Numbered from the stretch's first letter, positions 10,798 through 22,472 are shown. The stretch: 64,000 nt of DNA from Haematobia irritans (GCF_050003625.1 NC_134398.1:68146891-68210890); one strand, 5' to 3'. Made by a program: numbers and translations. The notes: generated by a model not told the origin, from the sequence alone.

Positions 10798-11752
10798 TAT
10801 TGCCTTTGCTTAGAGCCAATGCAATTCATTTTGTTTTTCTATGCAGATCGAAGATCCAAAACCCAAAAGAAAAACACAACAATGTATACGCAAACAAATA
10901 AAAAATACAGCGAAAATTAAATGCAACTTTGACGTTGAATATTTGGACTAAAACAAATCAGAATTACAAGCACTTTTCAACGCTTTTATGAGAATATAAC
11001 CGGATATTAACAACCGACGGATGAAATAATTTTTTCATGTACAACCGATATAAAATACGAGTTGTAATGTACAACGGATATAAAATACGAGTTGTAAAGC
11101 GACCGTAGGCGAGTGCTTATTTTTGTTTTTATTTATATTCACACCGAAGGATATGCTCACTTTTTCTTTATAACTGAAAATACATACCTTGGTTGTTGAA
11201 TGTAAAAAATATTTGTGTATTTAATAAATTGAATATGCCTCGTAGAGGATGATGATCGTCAATCGGGATTGTTGTTGTTGATGGCGTAGCCTTTGCCTTC
11301 GAGGAAGAAATTATTGCTCGTCAAACAATATTTACCTTCGTAGGAAGAAGAGCTAAAACGAGAGAGTGACAAAGTAAGAATGTCAAAAAGCTTGGATGCT
11401 GAAAGGCGGGGTTGATGACATTTGACGTTAGAAAATGTCCTTATTTTCGTACCGAAAGGCAGACAAGGTATAGACAAATCCTAACGACGGGAATACACTA
11501 ATAGAATGGCATTTGAACTTAAACATTGACGTTGTAAGGGAAGAACGGAGTACAATATGTCTGCTTGGAGGTGGTGACTTGAGGAGCTATTGTTCTGGAG
11601 CTAACTGGTTTTTCTTCAAAATTCATCTTACCCATAATGATAAATCTGTTTTGATTTTCTCCTTCCTCTCTTTTCCAAGGTTGGAAATATCTAAATTAAA
11701 ATCCTCACATTTGGCTGTTTGTTGGTCGGCTTTCGGTCTTCACCCATAGAAA
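10798..11752. other. Unassigned sequence, no gene recognised
   Basis: Contains a direct 23 bp repeat (GTACAACGGATATAAAATACG-like) at about 11040-11095. Two short ORFs (72 codons minus near 11259, 78 codons plus near 11513) show no domain I recognise. Confidence 0.4.
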
Positions 11753-12059
11753 AATTATTACCATACGGCCTCAAATCGATACTGTACGTCATTGATAGAT
11801 AGCCAACCCCCTATGGTACAATATCAATACCGAACGGTACAGACGGTACACAAAGCATGAAAGTACGATACGGTATTATGAAAGTACGAACATGGTATTG
11901 AAAATAATACCTAAGCGGTATTAATATTTATACCATAAAGGTATTGATGTATAAACAGCGCGGTGTTACCAAATAATACCAAAACGGTATTGGGTTTATT
12001 ACAAACCCGGTATTTATTGTTGTTATACATATTTAGATTAACAAAACACACGTAACAAA
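11753..12059 (+). repeat. GGTATT/AATACC-rich repeat, left half
   Basis: Many copies of GGTATT and its complement (for example 11873-12015). The pattern resumes at 14357-14600 on the other side of the mariner, so the mariner inserted into this repeat. Non-coding; class unknown. Confidence 0.55.
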
Positions 12060-12239
12060 TAACAGGTCGGCTGATAAGTCCCCGTCTGACACATAGATGG
12101 CGTCGCTAGTATTAAATGCATATTAATTTTATATAGTACCAACCTTCAAATGATTCGTGTCCAAATTTGACGTCTGTAAGTCAATTAGTTTGTGAGATAG
12201 AGCGTCTTTTGTGAAGCAACTTTTGTTATTGTGAAAAAA

Positions 12240-12625
12240 ATGAAAAAAAGGAATTTCGTGTTTTGATAAAATACTGTTTTCTGAAGGGAAAAAATACGGT
12301 GGAAGCAAAAACTTGGCTTGACATTGAGTTTCCGGACTCTGTCTCAGCGAAATCAACAATAATTGATTGGTATGCAAAATTCAAGCGTGGTGAAATGAGC
12401 ACGGATGACGGTGAACGCAGTTGACGGCCGAAAGAGGTGGTTACCGACGAAAACATCAAAAAAATCCACAAAATGATTTTGAATGACCGTAAAATGAAGT
12501 TGATCGAGATAACAGAGGCCTTAAAGATATCAACGGAACGTGTTGGTCATATCATTCATCAATATTTGGATATGCGGAAGCTCTGTGCAAAATGGGTGCG
12601 CGCGAGCGCACATTTGACCAAAAAC
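12240..12625 (+). pseudogene. mariner transposase N-terminal half, disrupted
   Basis: The frame encodes helix-turn-helix DNA-binding motifs of irritans/mauritiana-type mariners (TVEAKTWLDIEF, STIIDWYAKFKRGEMS, LKISTERVGHIIHQYLDMRK). It is inactivated by a one-base frameshift near the start codon, an in-frame TGA in the GERSGRPKE-equivalent position near 12421, and loss of everything after the WV.RELTFDQK-equivalent position. The DNA-binding half would have recognised the terminal repeats. Confidence 0.85.
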
Positions 12626-14043
12626 ATGTTGCGTGCCCCCTATAACGGCGCTAAGGTGGCTTCCGACAGCTCGCGGCACAAATCTCAGACGGTTCCAACC
12701 CGCCAACCTTAGCCCAGAGGGACGAACACTAAGTGAAAACATTGACACATCAAACAGAAAAAAACGATTATCAAAACGAAACACACTATTTGACGGTGGG
12801 AGCTTTTTGCTGCCGCACTTTGCCCTCCCTGCCATGCTTCTTGTTGTCCTAACTGTTTTCCCTTTTGCAAGAACCCCGTATCCACACACTCACTTCACAT
12901 GCCTATACCACTCCGTTCACCTCCTCATAATAACAAGACTAACACGTCATAATTACTTTTTTTAACACAAAACATAAATTTCACATTTATTGATATTATT
13001 TGAATTATTTCTTAAACCTAGCAAAATTGGGCTTAAACCTAATACAAATAAAACTATATTCAAGCCACTAACACCAGCGGATTTTAAATTACTGATGAGC
13101 CACTGGCCCAGATTTACCCCTTCTTCCTGATGCCTAGACGCTTATATGGCCCTTTCGCGGCCCGCAGATATTGACACTTGTTTACCTAACTAGAAGAGCT
13201 CTCTTAATTGGTTCCTCGGATCTGATTTAATATAGATCCCAAAACACACAAAATACCGTACGTCTAGATATCCTGAGACAAATCCTGCGCTCGTTTATAA
13301 CTGATTTTCTCTGGCGTTAATAACCTTCACATATAATTGATTACAATATACTACATAAAACAAATAAAATCTTTCCAGTCGTATTTCTTTTGAATATGTT
13401 TTATATAGTTTAGACTGTTAAAAAAATCTATATGTATGTTAATGAAAAATTTTTCGCTTTTGTATGTGTATTAATTCTGCTTTAGCGTTTTCTCATATAA
13501 ATATTATTTAGATAAAAAAATTGATATTTTAATAATTAGTAAAAAAGATTTGTCACCAGCAAACTAATGTGGACTCTCTTTCTCATCCTAGACAGGTATA
13601 ACGGATTTGATATTTTAATGGACGGATTTGATATTTGTTTTGCGGTAAGTAAAATGGCTTGTTTTTACCTTGGCTTCCTGGTTTTAATATTAGAATCTTT
13701 GTATTTCAGACCGAAAGCGTTCTCACCACCAAGTTCGACTGCAACGTAGTATGCCCCTAGGGTGCCCACCTATCCGGCAAGTTGTTTGTCTCTTCAGAAT
13801 TATAAGACAACCTGGATTGTCAGTCTGGGTACCAATGGTTTGGTCCTTTACTTTGGGTGTCTCCTAGGACGTTCAAATTACACTATGGATGCAATCCGTG
13901 AAGGTGTTCTATTCTAGCAATTTGACGTAGGACGAACAACACAAAATACAACATTATCATTCACATATTACCAATATACAAAATAATCAAACACTCACTG
14001 TTTCTATTACACGCACTTTTGCAAATAAACTATCAACGTTTTC
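12626..14043. other. Unidentified 1.4 kb insert replacing the mariner centre
   Basis: Starts ATGTTGCGTGCCCCC immediately after the mariner FDQK codons and ends just before codons for the GFELLPHPPYSPDLAPS-equivalent region. Includes a TGTTGCG-type start reminiscent of an LTR and a GTAAGT...TTTCAG pair at 13646-13709, but no matching LTR end, target duplication or domain. Either an insertion with deletion, or gene conversion. Confidence 0.45.
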
Positions 14044-14282
14044 GGCTTCGAATTGCTTCCCCACCCACCGTATTCTCCAGATCTGGCCCCCAGCGACTTT
14101 TTCTTGTTCTCAGACCTCAAAAGGATGCTCGCAGGGGAAAAAATTTGGCTGCAATGAAGAGGTGATCGCCCAAACTGAGGCCTGTTTTGAGGCAAAACCG
14201 AAGGAGTACTACCAAAATGGTATCAAAAAATTGGAAGGTCGTTATAATCGTTGTATCGCTCTTGAAGGGAACTATGTTGAAT
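14044..14282 (+). pseudogene. mariner transposase C-terminal part
   Basis: Encodes, with a frameshift near 14135, the third catalytic motif (PPYSPDLAPSDFFLFSDLKRM) and the C-terminal tail ending GRYNRCIALEGNYVE and a TAA. The first two catalytic Asp residues are missing with the deleted centre, so no activity is possible. Confidence 0.85.
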
Positions 14283-14356
14283 AATAAAAACGAATTTTGA
14301 CAAAAAAAAAATGTGTTTTTCTTTGTTAGACCGGGGACTTATCAGCCAACCTGTTA

Positions 14357-14840
14357 GTAAATATTAATAATGATAAAAAATATTATACTTACCTCTACTT
14401 CGCTATATTCACACAATTATTTTCTTTGGTCGTAATTATTTTTCCTACAAACATTGCCGTTTGCATTATGTAAAAAAACAAATTACCAAGGCGATCAACT
14501 AGTTTTCAGCAACGGCTACATATCGTTATCGTTTGATAGTTAATACCACAATAATACCGAGTGGTAATGATTTGCGGTATCGAAATTAAATGGTAACGTA
14601 AGTCAACCTTCTGGATGTTTTATATTCCTTGAGTTATATTGGTCGTCTCTTCCAGCTGTTTTGCAGGATCGCTATTGGAGACGTACCGCGAATCCATTTG
14701 AGTTACACATAATTTTTACAATATATATCTCTTTTTATTTTTAAGTTGAAATTTTTTCTCTTCTTTTTTTTGGTAGGAAAATATACGTCTGCTTCGTTCA
14801 AATTCTAAATTGAAACCTTTATCTCACATAGGAATACAGA
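14357..14840. other. GGTATT-rich repeat, right half, then AT-rich DNA
   Basis: To about 14600 it continues the repeat broken by the mariner (AATACCGAGTGGTAATG, GGTATCGAAATTAAATGG). 14600-14840 holds nothing recognisable. Confidence 0.45.
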
Positions 14841-14845
14841 TCGGT

Positions 14846-15029
14846 GAGTTTTTTGATTTCAATCGCGAAAATTTCGGATTCAATTATTGTTTTAAATTGA
14901 AATGTCTTCAATCACGATAGTATCAATCACCCATTTTTAATGAAAACCAACACGATTTTCAATCAAAATTTTAATTGCCTTTTGCCAGGGAGTCAATTAA
15001 TTGTGTAATTAAATCAATTAAAAAAACAA
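14846..15029 (+). mobile_element. ATTGA-rich element, partial copy (left)
   Basis: TTTTTTGATTTCAATCGCG and repeated TCAATTAA/TTAATTGA motifs match the left end of the element at 17678. The copy is split by the Helentron-like element starting at 15030 and appears to resume at 22936 (TGATTGGTTTTTGATAT). The outermost termini are missing. Confidence 0.6.
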
Positions 15030-15802
15030 GTGAGTAAAGTAGAAAGTCGGGCGGGGCCGACTATATCATACCCTAAACCACCCCTACTGAATTAGTAAAC
15101 ATTACCATTTGTGGGGTATTATTGGTATAGGTTTGGAGTATAAACCGCATTTCCATATTTAAGAACATTAAGGGGTACATGTTCATGGGAGTTGTTTCAC
15201 AATCTGAATAAAAATGTCTGATATGAGGAGATATAGTTGGTTCTGAACCTACAGAGTTATTATGCCACAAATATTGAGTCCATTATTAAGAAAGAGGAAA
15301 CCGCTAAATTAGTGTGGTTAATAAATCAAAATTTGTGAAACTTGGGCAATATATTTTTGTGTACGAGCTACATGTAAGTCTAATTATGATCGGCTAATAC
15401 TTCAATATTACAAATTTGTACGATCGGTTAAAAAATGAAGTCGGAAATTAATAAATGATGGTCAAAATAAGGTTATCAGGGGAAAATTTTTCAAAATCGG
15501 GCGCTACATATATATGGGAGCTACATCTAAATCTGAACTAATTCGGATAATATTTTGCAGGTTTTGTTGGTACCACAGAAAGTTGTTTTGTGCAAAATTT
15601 CAATAACATCGATTTATAAATAAGTGTTTTATGGCCAAATTTGGAAAAATCGGGCGATACATATATATGGGACCTATATCTACATCTGAACCGATTTCGA
15701 TGAAATTTAGCACACTTAAAGGGTAGTCAGTTGGATTACTTTGTGGCAAATTTAACGCCGTTCGGTTAGTAAATGAGCGCAATCTGACCCCATTAGGGCA
15801 CC

Positions 15803-16837
15803 ATGCAGAGAAATTCAAAGAGATCCACTGGGTTGCTAACTTCAGAGCCCAGTGGACGGGTATCGACTGGAGTTATAAATTTGGGCAATGACCAAGAGTT
15901 AGACCCAATTAGTCGACCTGTAGACAAGTCGACAGGTGGTGACACTTTGACAAGTCGAATCTTTTCCAAGGTAACGGCATCAAAAGGAGGTAATCCCTCA
16001 CGAAAGAGATTCAAGGAACGCAGAAATGCTTTGTTTATCCTAAAGAAATTAGGATCAGTCGACCCAAGCACGTTGTCGGCTAAACAAAGCGATTCCTTAA
16101 AATGGGCTCAAGGAATTCTTGAGGCTGGAAAAAGAGAACGATCACCGGATGAGCTGTCATCCTCCAAAAGGGATCAACGATCGTTTGCCTCAGATGCTAA
16201 ATACAGCCTTGTGATGGCTACCATTAATAAAGAAGCATTGGACGGTGTGATTCCAAAGCAAAAATGGGGGGAAATTGAGAATGCTTTGTCTGACGTCTAC
16301 TCACAGGTGCTGGAAAAGTTTCTCGGCCCAGATCCTCAACACCAAGAGGCTGGTTGGTATCAAGGACGATTTAAGCTAGTCGCATTTGAAGACCAGAGGT
16401 CTATAGAATGTTTTAAAGCTGCTCTGATACTAATTGGTGACGTTTGGGAAGGAGCTGCTCTAGAGTTAGTCGAGAAGAAAGACATACCGGCTAGACCTAG
16501 AGCACATGCGTGGATACCTGCAAACCCTCCTGACCCTGAATCTATTTTAAATAGACTGAAACAATGCAATCCATATCTTTCAACAGCTGATTGGAAGGTT
16601 GGCCGTTTGGATGAAGTGGGTGGACCAAGACGGCATGCAGTGTTTATATTGAACACTCAGTCTTTGCCACATCTAGCAAAGTCTCAGGGCCGTGTATGTT
16701 ATGGCTTTCATTATATACAAATGAAGGAATATAAAAACGATCAGCTAAAGGATTCGGAAATCGACAAGCCTCTGTCTGAATCAGAAATAAGCGGATCCTC
16801 TTGTCGAGGGAGATACCAAAGATGCAGACTTGGATAG
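15803..16837 (+). CDS. LINE copy 1 ORF1 protein (DUF4780-like)
   Basis: 344 codons. A basic, low-complexity N-terminus (about residues 1-125; PSRKRFKERRNAL) is followed by a conserved globular region (about 135-310) with GRFKLVAFEDQRSIECFK and GPRRHAVFILNTQSL, the DUF4780-type region I associate with ORF1 of LOA-like LINEs in flies. The expected role is RNA binding in the LINE ribonucleoprotein. The frame shifts near 16800, where ORF1-like coding continues in another frame to about 17023. Copy 2 at 49881 starts with the same codons. Confidence 0.8.
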   Translation: MQRNSKRSTGLLTSEPSGRVSTGVINLGNDQELDPISRPVDKSTGGDTLTSRIFSKVTASKGGNPSRKRFKERRNALFILKKLGSVDPSTLSAKQSDSLKWAQGILEAGKRERSPDELSSSKRDQRSFASDAKYSLVMATINKEALDGVIPKQKWGEIENALSDVYSQVLEKFLGPDPQHQEAGWYQGRFKLVAFEDQRSIECFKAALILIGDVWEGAALELVEKKDIPARPRAHAWIPANPPDPESILNRLKQCNPYLSTADWKVGRLDEVGGPRRHAVFILNTQSLPHLAKSQGRVCYGFHYIQMKEYKNDQLKDSEIDKPLSESEISGSSCRGRYQRCRLG

Positions 16838-16984
16838 ACACCGTATGCAAAAGGAGGTTTCTACTGCCTCAAAACTCACCAAACTTGAACCTAAGGTTAT
16901 TGCGAGAGTCACCGAGATCTCTGAAGAGAATATTCTTGATGACTCGATTGAAGCGGCTGATGTGACGGTTGTTGAAAATCTCGA

Positions 16985-17677
16985 TGGTCCTACGGATCCT
17001 CCAGATAAATCTTCACCATTGTAAGGCTGCCTTAAAAGTTCTCCTGATGAAAGGGGGCATAGATATAGTTCTTATTCAAGAACCATATCTTTATAGAAAC
17101 AAAATATGTGAATTAAGTACTCCGGGCTTCAAACTATTCCAGTATACTGGTAATGATGTAAAGCGAGCCTGTATAATTGCTAAAAACGAGCTCAACTTGT
17201 TTCTTCTTCTTTCAATGTGCAATACAGAAGTGGTGACAATAATACAAGAGGAGAGTCACTCCTAGAGTTTATTTTGCGTACTAATTTGGTAGTATGCAAT
17301 AAGGGAGATGCCCCAACCTTTGTTACTAAAAACAGACAAGAGGTTTTGGACGTCACCTTGGCCTCGCAAGAACTGCATGAAATGATATCTGATTGGTAGG
17401 CTTTAAGTGAACATAGCTTCTCAGATCATCGCTACATCAGTTTCAAATTTGATGTTCATACCACCAAGACAATATTTCCGCCAAATGTTAGGAAAGCTGA
17501 CTGGAATAGGTATAGGGAATCGTTCAATATGATGATACCGGAAATCCCAGAGACAAATATGAGCACTGTGCAAGTTATCGAACACGCAGTGAAGAGGATT
17601 ACTAAGACCTTCAACATTTCACTGAAAGCTGCATGCCCTAGAAGGAAGCCAAGGGGGAAAAATCGACCACCATGGTG
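16985..17677 (+). pseudogene. LINE copy 1 ORF2: AP endonuclease remnant
   Basis: Starts with RILQINLHHCKAAL and LIQEPY, the first motifs of the LINE endonuclease (exonuclease-endonuclease-phosphatase fold), which nicks the target DNA. A deletion near 17217 removes the central SxY region, which copy 2 still has (SSVYMGHDREMPS near 50560). After it come the FVTKNRQEVLDVTLAS and FSDHRYI motifs in shifted frames, with an internal TAG near 17397. The frame is then cut by the ATTGA-rich element at 17678. Confidence 0.8.
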
Positions 17678-19778
17678 CACACAAAAAAAATTTTTTGATT
17701 TCAATCACGAAAATCGCGGATTCAATCATTTTTTTAATTGAAATGTCTTCAATCACGAAAATGATAGTATCAATCACCCATTTTGATTGAAAACCAACAC
17801 GATTTTCAATTAAAAATGTAATTGACTTTTGTCACGGAATCAATTAATTGTGTGATTGAATCAATTAAAAACGTGATTGATTTTTAACACAAAATTCAAT
17901 CACAGTTTTAATTGAATCAATTAAAATTTTAATTAATTTCGAGGCAAAAATCAATCAACTATTTAATTCATTCAATTAAATAATTAATTGAAATTGGCTA
18001 TAAATTTCAACAAAAAAAATTATATATTGCGCCCCCTAAATCGTATTTAGTTTTATTTGAAATAAAAGAAAATATGTGTTTCTTATAAAACATATTTAAT
18101 ATTTTATTATTTTTTGAATTATGCAATAGACAAATAAATTTGGTTCTTGTTATTTGTGTTTTGTTCTAACATAACTTACAATACATTTACAATACAATAC
18201 AATTACTATCAATAACAACTATAGGGTGAAAAAATAGACTATATAAATCATTATCTTCCTTATCATAATAACCATGTCAGCATGTTCCTTCTTATATGTA
18301 AATGCGCAAAGATTTCCAATAAATCAGCAGCCTGTAAGCTAAATTAGTTTTTCTGAAAGTAAACAGAATAATTCGAATTTAATTTTGTTCAATTTTGTTC
18401 ATAATTTTGCTAAACATTACCTGCATAGAATATCAAGTTCAATTCTTAGTTCCAGGTTGCAGATTTATAATCTTCTTTTGCAGTTATAGTCTTTTAGCAT
18501 AAAAAGGTGTATTAAGGAGCTCAGTAATTGAATTTTAGTAACAATTCCTTTCCAAATTTTCCACACATTGAAATCGTCTATTAAAATTTGAACCAATCAA
18601 AGACAAAATTAATGGCAAAACAATGTAATATTTGGTATTATATTGATGATACTTTGCAAATTCTGGAAATAGAAAAAATATAAATGGAAAATACATATTT
18701 TTATTATTTTCGGATATTTTTCATATTTTTAAATCCAAAAGAAAGAACTTTTTACCATTACATAATTCAGCTCATTAGTTTATATATCAGATATACTGCT
18801 CTCTACTTGGGTTCAAACTGAAAAAGGCAGGTAAAACAAAAATTCAATTAATGCCAAAGCTACTTCGCAACCTCAAGATGAATCATCCAACAAACCCATA
18901 CCGCTCTTGGTTTTAAGAAAACTAGGAGTGAAAAAATATAATTTTAAAAGATCAATACGGTACTCACCTTTTAATTGCACACATATTCTTATATATTTGC
19001 TAAAATGATGGAGTTGATGGGATTGATTGGTCAATTTCACGAAATAAAATTGCTCACTACAAGAAATGAATAAAAAATATCTTATCTTAGTCCGTTTAAT
19101 GTAAACAAGCTTCAATGGAAAACGGTATTCACATTTCACAATTTCTTACCTTCAATAAACGAATATTGTTTTCCATTTTTACAATACCACAAAATACAAA
19201 CACAGGTAATTTCACATGCATTCTGTCACGTTTACCACGTGGCCATTTATTTTTGCACAGTTTATTTATTTCAACCCTTTGCTATGATTTGTTGTTGCGT
19301 TCAAAATATTTATGCACACATTTTGAATGCAGCAGACAGAATGTCGCCAATCATGTTTTTCAATTTACGCGAAAAACAAACACCCAACCGTTCGTTACGA
19401 GTTACTTCCACAGACTGATCTCTCCATCATACATTTTTTAATAAATGCCCATTCTCTTGTTCTCTTTTCGCTCTTTCCATTGCTCAAAATTATTCAATTT
19501 CAATCACAAAGGTGATTGGATCAATCACATGTGTAATTGGAAACGGAAAAATGTTCAACCACGTTTGTAATTGAAAATTATTTCCGAATTGATTAACAAA
19601 TTGATTGAATCAATTAATATTTTAATTGGAAACGTAACAAATATCAATCATTTTTTTAATTGGTTTTTATTCGGATTTGATTAAATAATTAATTGAATCA
19701 ATTAACATATTAATTGAATCCGTTCCCAAATTCAATTAAGTGTTTAATTGAAAAAATTTTGGTGATAATTTTTTGTGT
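17678..19778 (+). mobile_element. ATTGA-rich element with ACACAAAAAA ends
   Basis: 2.1 kb insertion in LINE ORF2. Ends are CACACAAAAAAAATTTTTTG and AATTTTTTGTGT, flanked by GTG on each side (17675-17677, 19779-19781). About 330 bp at the left and 280 bp at the right are packed with variants of TCAATTAA/TTAATTGA; the middle (18000-19480) is AT-rich and non-coding, apart from a 108-codon ORF with no domain. Superfamily unknown. Confidence 0.65.
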
Positions 19779-20639
19779 GTGGTCTACGGAGTTAGGTAAT
19801 ATGAGGAAATCGTGCAGGAAGCTCTTTAACAAAGCAAAGTCCACCAGAGCTCCTGTGGATTGGGACGCTTACAAGAAGAATCTGAGAGGATACAAGCGAG
19901 AACTGAGAAAGGCTCAGCATAACTCTTGGAATGATTACTGCAGCAGCGTTGAGAATACGTCCGAGGCTTCCAGACTACGGAAGGTACTAGCATCCACTAA
20001 CTCCGCTCCAGGTTTCATTAAAACATCGGAGGGCAATTGGACAAGTGAGGAGACACTGGAGGTACTATTGGACATACATTTTCCCGGAAATCAGACGGTG
20101 GAACCATGTACTGGCGGTGCCAGTGGCTCAGTGGTCGTTTCCTATCGAGGAAATTGTATCGGAATCTAGAATAAAATGGGCGTTAAATAGCTTTGGACCA
20201 TTCAAATCACCCGGACCTGATGGAATTACTCCGGCGGAGTTACAAGCGGTGGCTGACAATAATCCCCTGGTTGTCGGCTATATATATAGGATGTATCAAC
20301 TTAGCATATATTCCAGGAAAGTGGAGGGAAACAAAAGTTGTTTTTATACCTAAAGCGGGAAAAGCCTCTCACTCGAGGACGAAGGATTTCCGACCAATAA
20401 GCTTATCATCATTCCTACTTAAGACTCTGGAGAGGATGATAGATATTTATCTTAGAACTAGCGTCGATTCAAGTTTGCTCTCGAAACGACAGCATGCATA
20501 CTCGAAGGGCAGGTATACTGAGACCGCATTACATGAACTAGTCAGCTTTATTGAAAGCTCACTATCTGTCGAAGAATACACAATCGTTGCGTTTCTAGAC
20601 ATCGGGGGTTCAATAACGTCCATCCGAGCTCGATATTAA
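19779..20639 (+). pseudogene. LINE copy 1 ORF2: RT N-terminal part
   Basis: Resumes ORF2 immediately after the insertion. The linker (KSCRKLFNKAKST, WDAYKKNLRGYKRELRKAQ) is followed by RT motifs PFKSPGPDGI and FRPISLSSFLLKTLERMID. Frames change near 20165, 20330 and 20610, the last inside motif A (AFLDIGG), where the LINE-typical catalytic Asp is kept but the following residues are lost. Reverse transcriptase would have primed on nicked chromosomal DNA. Confidence 0.82.
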
Positions 20640-20745
20640 ATGGACTGACAACTTTGAATTTTGATCCAGGTATACTTAGGCTGTTAGACGAACTTCTAAG
20701 GAAGAGACGCATTTCAGCCACACTAGGACAAGCATACAAAGGTAT

Positions 20746-21189
20746 GTGAACAGAGGCACTCCTCGAGGAGGAGTTCTATCACCTCTTCTTTGGAATGTTG
20801 CTATAAACAACCTTCTGGTTTCCCTAGAAAAAGAAAGGATACAAGTGGTGGCATACGCAGATGATGTGGCGCTAGCAGTCAGGGGAAAATTCCCATCAAC
20901 AGTTAGAGATATTATACAGAGAGCTCTCCGGATGACTGAGAAATGGGCGAAAGATAATGGTCTTGGGGTAAATCCTGCAAAGACAGAACTAGTCATGTAC
21001 TGCAAAGATCGCAAAACTCCCACGGTTAGGCCCATTTCCTTAGGGGGTATTAAAATTCCCTTTAGTGAGTGTGCAAAATACCTTGGCGTTACTTTGGACA
21101 GGAAGCTGAACTTTAAGCTTAATATTGAAGGAAGGGCGAGGAAAGCAACCGTAGCTTTATACTCGTGCAAAAAGGCAATAGGGAAATAG
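20746..21189 (+). pseudogene. LINE copy 1 ORF2: RT palm segment
   Basis: 147 codons with RGTPRGGVLSPLLWNVAINN (motif B) and VVAYADDVALAV, the YADD catalytic box intact. Ends in a TAG at the K-rich thumb, where the next segment continues in another frame. Confidence 0.85.
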
Positions 21190-21211
21190 TGGGGACTAAA
21201 ACCAAAAAATT

Positions 21212-22414
21212 GTGCATTGGCTATACACGGCAGTGGTTAGACCTATAATGCTATATGGTGTTGTAGTCTGGTGGCCGGCACTTCACCAGCCAACAAGTTT
21301 AGACAAAGTTCAGCGTATGGCGTGCTTGTGTATCTCAGGTGCATTCAGCAAGACAGGAACAAATTCCTTTAATGTCATACTGCATATATTGCCTTTAGAC
21401 ATTTTGGCCAAACAGTCAGCTGCAACAACGGCTGTGCGGTTGCGCGAGCTATCGCTGTGGTCGGAAAAAAGTTACGGTCACAGTTCGGTCCTCAAAATAA
21501 TGCCATATGTGCCTAACTTAGTGGATTACACTTTGGCGAGACCACTTTTCGACAAAAAGTTTGAGACTCTAATTCCCAACAGTGAGGCGTGGTGTACACG
21601 GACCCCGGGGAATAAAAGATATATAGATTTCTACACTGATGGCTCCAAATTGGATGGCCAAGTGGGTTTCGGAGTATATTCTAAAGATCTGGAACTTCGT
21701 GTTTTTCAGGCTGAAATATTAGCAATAAGAGAAGTGGTGAATTGGCTGAGAAGTAATGCTCCAAGCAATATTGGCATTAATATATACTCAGACAGTCAAC
21801 CTGCAATAAAATCTTTGGACTCTGTGTTCTTCAACTCGAAAACGGCCATCGACTGCCGCAAATCTCTCAATGAGATGACTGAGCATCACAATATTCACCT
21901 AATATGGGTGCCTGGCCATAGGAACATACCGGGGAACTGCGAAGCAGATGAGCTAGCAAGGCTAGGAACTACCTTACATATTCCAGGGGAACTAGAATCT
22001 GTTGGTATGCCTCTGGCTACCTGTAAGCTCTCACTGCGTGAAAAGGCTGTCATGATGGCAAATGTTCGATGGGAGAATTGCAAATATTTAAACTTAAACC
22101 GCACACTAGATATACTAGTGTTCTCGAGACGCCAGATATCACTCCTGATATCTGCTATAACGGGTCGCTGCCTGATAGGCGATTTTGCAAAAACTATTGG
22201 TGCGAAGTATAATGACTATTGTATGAGCTGTCATGATGCGGAGGAAAAGGAATCAATAAAACACCTCTTGTGTGAGTGTCCTGCATTTTGTGTAAGGCGT
22301 AAGCAAATTTTAGGGGCATATAGCTTCAGATTACTGGCGGACCTGGAAAACGTTAACTTAAGCAGTCTGGTAATGTTTTTGAAACAATCTGGGTGGTTCA
22401 ACAGAAGAAAATAA
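21212..22414 (+). CDS. LINE copy 1 ORF2: thumb, RNase H and C-terminal zinc region
   Basis: 400 codons in one open frame. Residues 1-60 are the RT thumb (YTAVVRPIMLYGVVVWWPAL). An RNase H domain follows at about 130-260, with FYTDGSKLDG, FQAEILAIREV, NIYSDSQPAI and IWVPGHRNIPGNCEADELA, so the catalytic Asp-Glu-Asp-Asp set appears complete. The C-terminus holds a CCHC-like motif (CMSCHDAEEKESIKHLLCECPAFC). RNase H would remove template RNA after first-strand synthesis. This segment and a 3' fragment of the same region at 35491 are the best preserved parts. Confidence 0.88.
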   Translation: MHWLYTAVVRPIMLYGVVVWWPALHQPTSLDKVQRMACLCISGAFSKTGTNSFNVILHILPLDILAKQSAATTAVRLRELSLWSEKSYGHSSVLKIMPYVPNLVDYTLARPLFDKKFETLIPNSEAWCTRTPGNKRYIDFYTDGSKLDGQVGFGVYSKDLELRVFQAEILAIREVVNWLRSNAPSNIGINIYSDSQPAIKSLDSVFFNSKTAIDCRKSLNEMTEHHNIHLIWVPGHRNIPGNCEADELARLGTTLHIPGELESVGMPLATCKLSLREKAVMMANVRWENCKYLNLNRTLDILVFSRRQISLLISAITGRCLIGDFAKTIGAKYNDYCMSCHDAEEKESIKHLLCECPAFCVRRKQILGAYSFRLLADLENVNLSSLVMFLKQSGWFNRRK

Positions 22415-22472
22415 TAGAGAAGGTTCAGCGGTTAAAACTAGAAGTGCCCATATGTAATAGGTACTTTTAGTT

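Larger units (their letters stand above)
12062..14354 (+). mobile_element. irritans-like mariner with replaced centre
   Basis: Terminal inverted repeats ACAGGTCGGCTGATAAGTCC and GGACTTATCAGCCAACCTGT are flanked by TA (12060-12061, 14355-14356). The left part encodes the N-terminal half of a mariner transposase, the right part its C-terminus; the central portion (catalytic region) is absent and 12626-14043 is unrelated DNA. Total 2293 bp against about 1.3 kb for a complete mariner. Confidence 0.92.

Noticed and set aside
12633..12965. 110-codon ORF in the mariner insert
   Set aside because: No domain, no conserved neighbour, overlaps an equally long ORF on the other strand.
13567..13749. Small exon pair with GTAAGT...TTTCAG intron
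   Set aside because: Splice-like dinucleotides are expected by chance in 1.4 kb and neither side codes for anything recognisable.
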